The notes under the pieces were generated by a model. The model searched no databases and had not been told where the DNA came from. It saw nothing but the letters and a program-made list of their open reading frames with translations. From positions 1-9,344 of the forward strand of contig JALVEJ010000193.1 in assembly GCA_027031025.1 (NCBI GenBank): a stretch of DNA of 9,344 nucleotides. Reading direction: 5' to 3'. This document shows, in pieces, positions 1 through 5,383 of the stretch. Made by a program: the position numbers and the translations under genes. The stretch comes from Flavobacteriales bacterium (GTDB taxonomy: Bacteria; Bacteroidota; Bacteroidia; Flavobacteriales; Flavobacteriaceae). The first letter of the stretch is position 1; each line of letters starts with the position of its first letter.

Positions 1-78
1 CAAACCGAGATGACTTATCCCGGACAAGTAAAAGTAACGGTGATTCGTGAAACACGTGCAGTTAATATAGCACGATAG
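1..78 (+). CDS. rny: Ribonuclease Y, C-terminal end (partial)
   Basis: Frame 1 is open from the window edge to a TAG at 76-78 and gives 25 residues ending YPGQVKVTVIRETRAVNIAR. The YPGxxKVTVIRETRA ending is the signature C-terminus of RNase Y, the membrane-anchored endoribonuclease that starts mRNA decay. The KH and HD domains and the N-terminal membrane anchor lie upstream, outside the window. The identification rests on this tail alone, but it is a highly conserved one. No clear terminator hairpin with a T-run follows in the 137 nt before the next gene. Confidence 0.85.
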   Translation, partial: QTEMTYPGQVKVTVIRETRAVNIAR

Positions 79-215
79 TAAATTTTACTTTACAGTATTG
101 TAATGTCCTATACAAGAATATTGCTTAACAATAGGAATTGTGTGCCTTGTTAGTTTTATGGATTTGTCATTATCTTGTAGATTAGTATTAATATTTAGAA
201 AAGTATCATTTTTCA

Positions 216-1370
216 ATGAAGAAAGTTATTAAAATAAAATTACTTTTGGTTTTTATTTCCATAAATTATTTAACGGCACAAACAACAAGTGAATTGTTAA
301 TTCGATCATCATTTAATAATATCATTGTTGACAAAACAGTTGTTTGGAATCACCATCTTAGAGGCACCGACACTGTTACCAATTATGTTTTTCCGGATGA
401 TTTACCCGGAAATTTTATAGAACATTATTTTAATTATGTTGTTGGTGATATGGATCATTATGCTGATTATGCCAATGCTGAAATTGTCAATACAATAGGA
501 TACGATGGCAATCCAACCAATGCTCTTTATATAGAATTTATAAGAGATGATACTAATTTTCCTGCCTATTCTAGAGTTCAATATGAAATGTTTGGAGATG
601 ATACTTCAAACGATCCTGTTCAACGGATGAATCAAGGGTATATAAAATACAGAATAAAAACCCATATAGATCATACAGATACAATATCCGACTGGCGATT
701 GCCTATTGAATGGAAAGATATGGAAGATGATGGGTTTAGAATGGGACTTTATATCTATGATTCAAATACTAATTCACCATATTGGGTTGCCAAAGGTCAA
801 TACATGATAAATGGCGAATTAGGAGATGATGTTTGGCAATTTGATAATTACGATATTCCGGTTATTGAAGATGATTGGTTTGAATTAGAAATATATTGGT
901 ATGGTAATGCGGATCCAAATTTAGGAAGATTTAAGATAGCAATTAATGGGCAAATCCTATTTGATATTACGAATCAAACCAAAGACCCGAATCAGCCCAA
1001 TAAAATGTTTTATTTTATGCCCTTTAAAGTTTACGGAACTGCCGGTTATTCTTTTATAACAGATTTCGAATATTGGGACAAACCGCCACCAAGCAGTGTA
1101 TTATATGAAAGTTCACTAGGGACACATAATAAAGATACTATTTCCAATAGGGGTGTTTATCCTATTCCAACTAGTCGATTTTTGAATATTTCCAAAGAAA
1201 ATTTGGGGTTAGCATATCAAATATCTACAATTTCCGGCATAATGATTTTAAAAGGAGTTGTTGAAAATCAAATACTAGAGGTTTCTTCTCTTAAAAAAGG
1301 CGTTTATTTTATAAAGTTTACAGATGAATTTCAGAATGTTATACAGCTTGCTAAATTTATAAAAAAATAG
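216..1370 (+). CDS. Secreted T9SS-sorted protein with a polysaccharide-lyase/concanavalin-like domain
   Basis: This 384-aa protein has three parts. Residues 1-22 are a signal peptide (KK, hydrophobic LLLVFISINYL, then TAQ). Residues about 100-290 are rich in aromatics and beta strands, with WRLPIEWKDM at 160-169, an ELEIYWYG strand, GRFKIAINGQILFD at 237-250 and a closing ITDFEYW strand. That order resembles heparin-lyase-I/alginate-lyase-type jelly-roll folds, where a W...G.....NG pattern recurs. Residues 314-384 look like a type A T9SS sorting domain: VYPIPTSRFLNIS, then LKKGVYFIKF, ending in a basic KFIKK. The usual YPNPT box reads YPIPT here. The protein is probably exported by Sec, crosses the outer membrane by T9SS and stays on the surface or is released. 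It stands alone, with no SusCD pair or glycoside hydrolase beside it in the window, so any polysaccharide substrate is unknown. The secretion calls are strong; the lyase-like fold is inferred from motif layout, and catalytic activity is not shown. Confidence 0.75.
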   Translation: MKKVIKIKLLLVFISINYLTAQTTSELLIRSSFNNIIVDKTVVWNHHLRGTDTVTNYVFPDDLPGNFIEHYFNYVVGDMDHYADYANAEIVNTIGYDGNPTNALYIEFIRDDTNFPAYSRVQYEMFGDDTSNDPVQRMNQGYIKYRIKTHIDHTDTISDWRLPIEWKDMEDDGFRMGLYIYDSNTNSPYWVAKGQYMINGELGDDVWQFDNYDIPVIEDDWFELEIYWYGNADPNLGRFKIAINGQILFDITNQTKDPNQPNKMFYFMPFKVYGTAGYSFITDFEYWDKPPPSSVLYESSLGTHNKDTISNRGVYPIPTSRFLNISKENLGLAYQISTISGIMILKGVVENQILEVSSLKKGVYFIKFTDEFQNVIQLAKFIKK

Positions 1371-1424
1371 GCTCTCTTTCTATTCAGATGAGTTATATAT
1401 ATAATGTCTCTAAAACTAATGCCT

Positions 1425-1511
1425 ACCTTTGGGGTTTCAAAACTTTGTTTAATTGTTTTATTACAATCAATTATTTCGGTTCTTCGGGTTTAGTTAGTAA
1501 ACCCCAAAGGT
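1425..1511. repeat. 13-bp perfect inverted repeat, 61-nt spacer
   Basis: ACCTTTGGGGTTT at 1425-1437 is exactly complementary to AAACCCCAAAGGT at 1499-1511. A second inverted repeat, CTTCGGGTT at 1482-1490 and AACCCGAAG at 1551-1559, is interleaved with it. All four arms are variants of one CCTTYGGGGTT-like word, two on each strand. The arrangement begins 55 nt after the stop of the T9SS gene, but no T-run follows, so a simple terminator role is not obvious. Confidence 0.8.
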
Positions 1512-1559
1512 GTGATATATTTACAGAAAATTAATGTCGGTAAAAACATCAACCCGAAG
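1482..1559. repeat. 9-bp inverted repeat interleaved with the 13-bp repeat
   Basis: CTTCGGGTT at 1482-1490 pairs with AACCCGAAG at 1551-1559. The left arm lies inside the loop of the 1425/1499 repeat and the right arm lies outside it. Both stems forming in one RNA would therefore give a pseudoknot-type topology. The right arm can also fold locally as CCC-GAA-GGG (1553-1561). Confidence 0.7.
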
Positions 1560-1584
1560 GGGGTAAATTGTATTACTACAAATG

Positions 1585-1602
1585 TGTCGTGCCTACGGCA
1601 CT
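1585..1602 (+). repeat. REP-like hairpin, unit 1
   Basis: The unit reads TGTC, then stem GTGCC, loop TAC, stem GGCAC (1589-1601), then T. It fits the pattern TGTC-GNNCC-TAC-GGNNC-T shared with the units at 1745-1757 and 1797-1813, which lie in the opposite orientation. Confidence 0.75.
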
Positions 1603-1615
1603 CAATGTTTTTCCG

Positions 1616-1626
1616 ACCTGGTAGGT
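1616..1626. repeat. Small hairpin with GGTAG box
   Basis: ACCT-GGT-AGGT can form a 4-bp stem with a 3-nt loop. It contains TGGTAG (1619-1624), a word that recurs at 1765-1770 in the neighbouring composite element. It sits about 15 nt downstream of hairpin unit 1 and appears to belong to the same repeat cassette. Confidence 0.5.
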
Positions 1627-1699
1627 TTCCAAAAACAAACATATAAGGTCTTTTAAACATCAAATTATCAGTTGTTTGTCATTTTGAACGTTACAAAGA

Positions 1700-1813
1700 T
1701 GTCGCCTCTGTGGAACTCGTGATCAATTATTCTATTATAAAATAGTCCCTGAGGGACGAAATCTTGGTAGCAATAAGATAATAATGACAAAGAAAAGCTC
1801 CGTAGGAGCGACA
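1700..1813. repeat. REP-like composite element with inverted ends (about 114 nt)
   Basis: The left end, TGTCGC at 1700-1705, is the exact reverse complement of GCGACA at 1808-1813. The flanking sequence (TGTC-GCCTC-TGT-GGAAC-T, 1700-1716) is a decayed version of the unit at the right end. Two perfect hairpins lie inside: GTCCC-TGA-GGGAC (1745-1757) and GCTCC-GTA-GGAGC (1797-1809), both reading in the reverse orientation of unit 1. A TTGGTAG box (1764-1770) lies between them. From memory, such cassettes are common between genes in Bacteroidota genomes. It is best seen as a non-autonomous repeat, possibly mobilised by a REP-associated tyrosine transposase (RAYT) encoded elsewhere. Confidence 0.65.
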
Positions 1814-1945
1814 CTTAAAACCTAAAATTAGATATTTGCCGATGTGCATAGCAAAACTAAATTATTATTATCTACACAAAATAATATAGACCCAAAATAA
1901 AACTAAAAAAGTTTAATTTTATCATTATTTATACTAAAAAATTCT

Positions 1946-1953
1946 TACTTTCG
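1946..1953 (+). promoter_or_regulatory. Putative -7 box for exbB
   Basis: TACTTTCG matches the Bacteroidota sigma-A -7 consensus TAnnTTTG at all but one fixed position. It lies 48 nt upstream of the exbB start in a very AT-rich stretch. No convincing -33 TTTG is seen at the expected spacing, so this is a moderate call. Confidence 0.4.
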
Positions 1954-2001
1954 TTTATTATTTTTATTGAAGTTGAATCCAAATCAAACCAAACAAAATT
2001 T

Positions 2002-2724
2002 ATGAGTTTAATCAGCCTTTTACAAGCAACACAAGTACAAGACACTTTGTCGCAAGCCGGTCAAATGGCGGGAGAAGTGGTTTCACAAGAAAAAAAACTA
2101 CGCGTTATTGATTTAATTATGAACTCCGGAACAGGGGGTATCATTATTATTTCTGTGTTATTTATTATGCTTTTCGTAGCCTTGGTCATTTATTTTGAAC
2201 GGCTTTCAGCTATTAAAGCAGCAGCAAAAGTCGATCCGAATTTTATGAATCAAATAAAAGCTTATATCAAAAATGGTAATATTGATGGAGCTAAAATGCT
2301 ATGCCAACAATATGATACTTCGGTTGCCAATTTGATTGAAAAAGGTATCAGTCGTATTGGCAAACCGCTTGATGATATTAATAAAGCCATAGAAAATGCC
2401 GGTAAATTGGAAGTGTATAAACTGGAAAAAAATGTCAGCACTTTGGCTACTATTGCAGGCGCAGCGCCTATGATTGGTTTTCTGGGAACCGTTATTGGTA
2501 TGATTTTGGCTTTTCACAATATGGCCAGTGGTGGCGGTAAAATTGAAGTTGCTTCATTGGCACAAGGTATATACACGGCCATGACTACAACCGTTGCCGG
2601 TTTGATTGTGGGTATTATAGCCTATATTGCTTACAACCATTTGGTGGTTAAAACCGATAAAGTAGTGCATCAAATGGAAGCTAATGCCGTAGAATTTTTA
2701 GATTTACTTAACGAACCAAGCTAA
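2002..2724 (+). CDS. exbB: MotA/TolQ/ExbB-family proton channel protein
   Basis: This 240-aa protein is the channel-scaffold subunit of the ExbB-ExbD-TonB motor, which uses the proton-motive force to energise outer-membrane transporters. Three membrane spans are visible: about residues 46-65 (GGIIIISVLF...VIYFER), 149-171 (ATIAGAAPMIGFLGTVIGMI) and 188-212 (GIYTAMTTTVAGLIVGIIAY). A cytoplasmic domain lies between spans 1 and 2. The GFLGTVIGM and AMTTTVAGLIVGI segments are the family signatures and carry the pore-lining threonines. The start follows an A-rich leader, and the roughly 45-residue N-terminal extension before span 1 is typical for the Bacteroidota form as I recall it. It is the first gene of the operon; exbD follows after 6 nt. 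TolQ is the main alternative, but the TonB-type protein downstream favours ExbB. Confidence 0.93.
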   Translation: MSLISLLQATQVQDTLSQAGQMAGEVVSQEKKLRVIDLIMNSGTGGIIIISVLFIMLFVALVIYFERLSAIKAAAKVDPNFMNQIKAYIKNGNIDGAKMLCQQYDTSVANLIEKGISRIGKPLDDINKAIENAGKLEVYKLEKNVSTLATIAGAAPMIGFLGTVIGMILAFHNMASGGGKIEVASLAQGIYTAMTTTVAGLIVGIIAYIAYNHLVVKTDKVVHQMEANAVEFLDLLNEPS

Positions 2725-2730
2725 GCAATT

Positions 2731-3123
2731 ATGGATATCAGAGGTCGAAATAAAGTCAGCCCGGAATTTAGCATGTCGTCAATGACAGACATTGTTTTCT
2801 TATTGTTGATATTTTTTATGCTTACTTCAACATTGGTCACGGCAGATGCCCTAGATTTGGTTTTGCCAAAAGCCAAAGGAAAAACCGAGCACAGTCAGAA
2901 TTTGTCAGTTAGTATCAATAAAAAATTAGAGTATTACATCAATAAAAAGAAAGTGGCTAAGAATAATTTGGAAACACACTTGAAAGCCATGTTATCCAAA
3001 GAAAAAAAACCGGTGATTATTTTAAGGGTTGAAGAAGGCGTCCCTATTGAAAATGCCGTTTATGTAATGGATATTGCCAACCGTAATAATTATAAAGTTA
3101 TATTGGCGGTGAGACCAAAGTAG
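2731..3123 (+). CDS. exbD: Biopolymer transport protein ExbD/TolR family
   Basis: This 130-aa protein has one N-terminal membrane span (about residues 19-39, TDIVFLLLIFFMLTSTLVT) followed by a periplasmic domain. Asp20 at the start of the span (SSMTDIVF) is the equivalent of the essential proton-carrying Asp of ExbD/TolR. The periplasmic part ends with a strand-helix-strand fold, PVIILRVEEGVP...AVYVMDIANRNNYKVILAV, typical of the family. It begins 6 nt after exbB and is almost certainly co-transcribed and translated with it. Only one ExbD is present here, whereas some Bacteroidota loci carry two. Confidence 0.93.
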   Translation: MDIRGRNKVSPEFSMSSMTDIVFLLLIFFMLTSTLVTADALDLVLPKAKGKTEHSQNLSVSINKKLEYYINKKKVAKNNLETHLKAMLSKEKKPVIILRVEEGVPIENAVYVMDIANRNNYKVILAVRPK

Positions 3124-3139
3124 CGACACAATGTGTTGC
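3123..3139 (+). promoter_or_regulatory. Hairpin at the exbD stop codon
   Basis: GCGACAC (3123-3129) pairs with GTGTTGC (3133-3139) through seven base pairs, one of them G-U, around an AAT loop. The stem begins at the last base of the exbD stop codon. No T-run follows, so it looks more like an mRNA-stability or processing element than a terminator. Confidence 0.4.
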
Positions 3140-3176
3140 GTTGCAGATAGAAAGTTGAAATTGCTAAGTTCGTTTA

Positions 3177-3197
3177 AATTGAGACATTTTCTCAATT
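3177..3197 (+). promoter_or_regulatory. 8-bp hairpin just upstream of tonB
   Basis: AATTGAGA (3177-3184) and TCTCAATT (3190-3197) form a perfect 8-bp stem with a CATTT loop, ending 18 nt before the tonB ATG. With the hairpin at 3123-3139 it occupies much of the 92-nt gap between exbD and tonB, while the other gene junctions of this operon are 1 and 6 nt. It could set the relative output of TonB or protect a processed end. Its role is inferred. Confidence 0.5.
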
Positions 3198-3215
3198 CCT
3201 CAATAAAACAAACCA

Positions 3216-4028
3216 ATGAGACAAGACAATAAACATAAGAAAAAAGCCCTGATAGAAGCAACTATAGTGATGATTTTGCTGATTATTCTTATGTTTATCA
3301 GCGGATTAACTTATTTAGACCCACCACCGGAAACAGGTATTGCTGTTAATTTTGGAACCAGTCATACCGGCAGTGGTGCCGAGCAACCGCAACATAACAC
3401 GCCCCCAAAACCGGTTAAACAAGAGTCGCGACCGGAACAAACTATACAGCCGGAAGTCAAAGATAAAGTTCTGACACAAAATACCGATGAGGCACCGGTT
3501 ATCAAAGACACACCACAAAAAACCAAACCAAAACCGACACCTAAACCGGTCAAACCCAAGCCGAAACCCAAACCCAAACCGGACAAGAACATTACCGACA
3601 TTTTAAATAATGTGAACAATGCGCCCGGTGAGGATGCTAACAATAGCTCAGGAGAGGGAGATGACAACCAAGCCGGCGATAAAGGCGACACTTCGGGTGA
3701 TCCGAACGCTTCGGGTTATTATGGCAACGGCGGACATAATGGTGGCGGTGGAACCGGTAATTACCGCTTAGGTAATCGTAGGGCTTTGACCAAACCCAAA
3801 CCTAATTTTAAATGTAATGAGGAAGGACGTGTAGTGGTTAAAATTTTTGTCAATAGAAATGGAAAGGTTATTAAAGCCATTGCCGGCATTAAAGGCAGTA
3901 CCAATAACGCGCCTTGTTTGCTCAGTGCCGCTAAACAAGCTGCATTGCTAACTAAATGGTCGCCAGACCCTAAAGCACCGGATACACAAATAGGTAAAAT
4001 CATCTACAACTTTAAAGTGACCGAATAA
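3216..4028 (+). CDS. tonB: Energy transducer TonB
   Basis: This 270-aa protein would carry energy from ExbBD in the inner membrane to TonB-dependent receptors in the outer membrane. In order it shows a basic N-terminus (KHKKK, 6-10), one membrane anchor (about 11-33) and a PPPETGIAVNFGTSHTGSG segment (36-54) that I recall from flavobacterial TonBs. Then come a Pro/Lys-rich spacer with a KP run at 104-122, an acidic Asn/Gly-rich linker (about 134-183), and a TonB C-terminal domain (about 200-270: GRVVVKIFVNRNGKVIKA, KIIYNFKV). Cys200 and Cys234 (NAPCLL) flank the domain and could form a disulfide in the periplasm. The anchor lacks the histidine normally found in TonB spans; the aligned place appears to be Met19. 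The gene lies 92 nt after exbD and 1 nt before folC. Confidence 0.9.
   Translation: MRQDNKHKKKALIEATIVMILLIILMFISGLTYLDPPPETGIAVNFGTSHTGSGAEQPQHNTPPKPVKQESRPEQTIQPEVKDKVLTQNTDEAPVIKDTPQKTKPKPTPKPVKPKPKPKPKPDKNITDILNNVNNAPGEDANNSSGEGDDNQAGDKGDTSGDPNASGYYGNGGHNGGGGTGNYRLGNRRALTKPKPNFKCNEEGRVVVKIFVNRNGKVIKAIAGIKGSTNNAPCLLSAAKQAALLTKWSPDPKAPDTQIGKIIYNFKVTE
3525..3581 (+). repeat. Lys-Pro codon repeat in tonB
   Basis: A run of AAACCN-type hexamers encodes residues 104-122, mostly alternating Lys-Pro with short TP and V interruptions. In TonB proteins such runs form a stiff extended rod that spans the periplasm. The near-identical hexamers at DNA level (AAACCC-type, about 3554-3578) could gain or lose copies by slippage in steps of two residues. 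Confidence 0.8.
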
Positions 4029-4029
4029 A

Positions 4030-5250
4030 TTGAATTATTCCGATACCATCCAGTGGCTTTACACACAATTGCCGATGTATCAACGTCAAGGCAGACAAGC
4101 TTTTAAAAAGGATTTGACCAATATTATCGCTTTTGACGAATATATGGGCAAGCCTTCTCGAAAATTTAAAAGTATTCATGTAGCCGGCACCAACGGTAAG
4201 GGGTCCGTGTCGCATTTTTTGGCCTCTATTTTACAAGAAGCCGGTTACAAAACCGGTTTGTACACTTCTCCGCATCTTAAAGATTTTAGAGAGCGTATCC
4301 GCATCAACGGACAAATGATTCGAAAAAATTGTGTGATTAATTTTGTCAAACGATATCAACATTTTTTTGACCAACACCGGTTGTCTTTTTTTGAGATGAC
4401 CGTAGGGATGGCTTTTGAACATTTTGCCAAAAAACAAGTAGATGTTGCCGTAATAGAAACCGGACTGGGCGGGCGGTTAGACAGCACCAATATTATTTGC
4501 CCTGAACTCAGTATCATAACAAATATCGGGTTAGATCACACAAATATGCTTGGTAATACTTTGGTAAAAATTGCTAAAGAAAAAGCCGGCATCATTAAAG
4601 AAAACAGACCGGTTGTCATAGGTAGAAAGCAGCCTGAAACGTTTGGCGTTTTTGAACAAATTGCCCGGCAAAAACACGCGCCGGTTGTCTATGCAGAAGA
4701 TTTGAATTTTGTTAAATACGAATCCGGTTTGAATGGTTTTTATCAAGAAGAAAACATCCGGACTGTGGTTGCAGCAGTTCAACAATTAAGGCAACAAGCT
4801 TGGAATATTCCTGAATTTGCCTTAAAATCCGGATTGAAAAATGTGGTAAAAAATACCGGATTGCGTGGTCGTTGGGAGATATTACAAACCAAACCGCTGG
4901 TCATTGCCGATACGGCACATAATCAGGATGGATTAACGGCTGTCATAAAACAAATAGCCGAAACGCCTCACCGCAATTTGCATTTTGTATTGAGTTTTGT
5001 CAATGATAAAGATTTGGAAAATATCTTACCGTTTTTTCCCGAATATGCCCGGTATTATTTTAGTAAAGCGCAAATACCCAGAGCTTTAAATGAAGAAATA
5101 TTGCAACAAAAAGCAGCAAATTTCGGATTGAAAGGTGAAAAATTTTCCACTATTTCACAAGCTTTTAATGCCGCCCTAAAAAAAGCCGGTAAAGATGATT
5201 TAATATTTGTTGGTGGCAGTACCTTTACGGTGGCGGAGGTGATTGAGTAA
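4030..5250 (+). CDS. folC: Bifunctional folylpolyglutamate synthase/dihydrofolate synthase
   Basis: This 406-aa cytosolic Mur-ligase-type enzyme adds glutamate to dihydropteroate and to folates, using ATP. The P-loop GTNGKGS is at 53-59, followed by YTSPHLKDFRERIRING (78-94) and ETGLGGRLDSTN (143-154). GLDHTNMLGNTL (167-178) and EKAGIIK come next. The C-terminal Mur-ligase domain follows with LRGRWE (278-283) and DTAHNQDGL (294-302), ending FVGGSTFTVAEVIE. Length is normal for FolC. The start is read as TTG at 4030, one base after the tonB stop. The first ATG in frame is at 4075 and would remove SDTIQWLYTQLP, which looks like the conserved FolC N-terminus. Translation is therefore probably coupled to tonB. 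The pairing of folC with exbBD-tonB recurs in flavobacteria to my recollection and shows no metabolic logic. Confidence 0.93.
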   Translation: MNYSDTIQWLYTQLPMYQRQGRQAFKKDLTNIIAFDEYMGKPSRKFKSIHVAGTNGKGSVSHFLASILQEAGYKTGLYTSPHLKDFRERIRINGQMIRKNCVINFVKRYQHFFDQHRLSFFEMTVGMAFEHFAKKQVDVAVIETGLGGRLDSTNIICPELSIITNIGLDHTNMLGNTLVKIAKEKAGIIKENRPVVIGRKQPETFGVFEQIARQKHAPVVYAEDLNFVKYESGLNGFYQEENIRTVVAAVQQLRQQAWNIPEFALKSGLKNVVKNTGLRGRWEILQTKPLVIADTAHNQDGLTAVIKQIAETPHRNLHFVLSFVNDKDLENILPFFPEYARYYFSKAQIPRALNEEILQQKAANFGLKGEKFSTISQAFNAALKKAGKDDLIFVGGSTFTVAEVIE

Positions 5251-5383
5251 TTGAACTTCATACTTATCTATCATCACAAATCTTATATGTATCTATTAAT
5301 ACAAAAAGCAAGAAATCGTTTTCGGTATTTGGAAAAATTAAAAAAATAAAAGAACTTGCGCATCTTAATCATAGTGTCCTAAA

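Larger units (their letters stand above)
1371..2001. other. 631-nt gene-free region filled with short inverted repeats
   Basis: I find no convincing coding sequence here on either strand. The left part (about 1425-1564) holds two interleaved inverted repeats of a CCTTYGGGGTT-like element. The middle (1585-1813) holds a family of 13-nt hairpins with 3-nt loops. The right part (about 1815-2001) is very AT-rich and carries the likely exbB promoter. No transposase or tRNA is present. The region separates an apparently accessory secreted gene from the exbBD-tonB operon. Confidence 0.8.

Noticed and set aside
79..215. Promoter or terminator between rny and the T9SS gene
   Set aside because: The only inverted repeat (CCTAT/ATAGG, about 107-154) is short with a long loop, and no box fits TAnnTTTG well. 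Nothing here can be called with support.
1364..1390. Terminator hairpin after the T9SS gene (AATAG/CTATT around 1366-1384)
   Set aside because: The stem is only 5 AT-rich base pairs with a 9-nt loop and no T-run after it, so it is too weak to call.
1425..1813. CRISPR array
   Set aside because: The repeats are short palindromes with different stems, mixed orientations and irregular spacing, and no cas genes are nearby.
3362..3691. 109-codon open frame on the - strand across tonB
   Set aside because: Its Gly/Leu/Ser-rich translation is the complement of the Lys-Pro and Gly/Asn-rich low-complexity part of tonB, which removes stop codons in other frames. No promoter or homology supports it.
5287..5349. 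Possible 20-aa basic micro-ORF between folC and anmK
   Set aside because: It is short and Lys/Arg-rich in an AT-rich gap, with no ribosome-binding site, no coupling to a neighbour and nothing recognisable. Such frames occur by chance.
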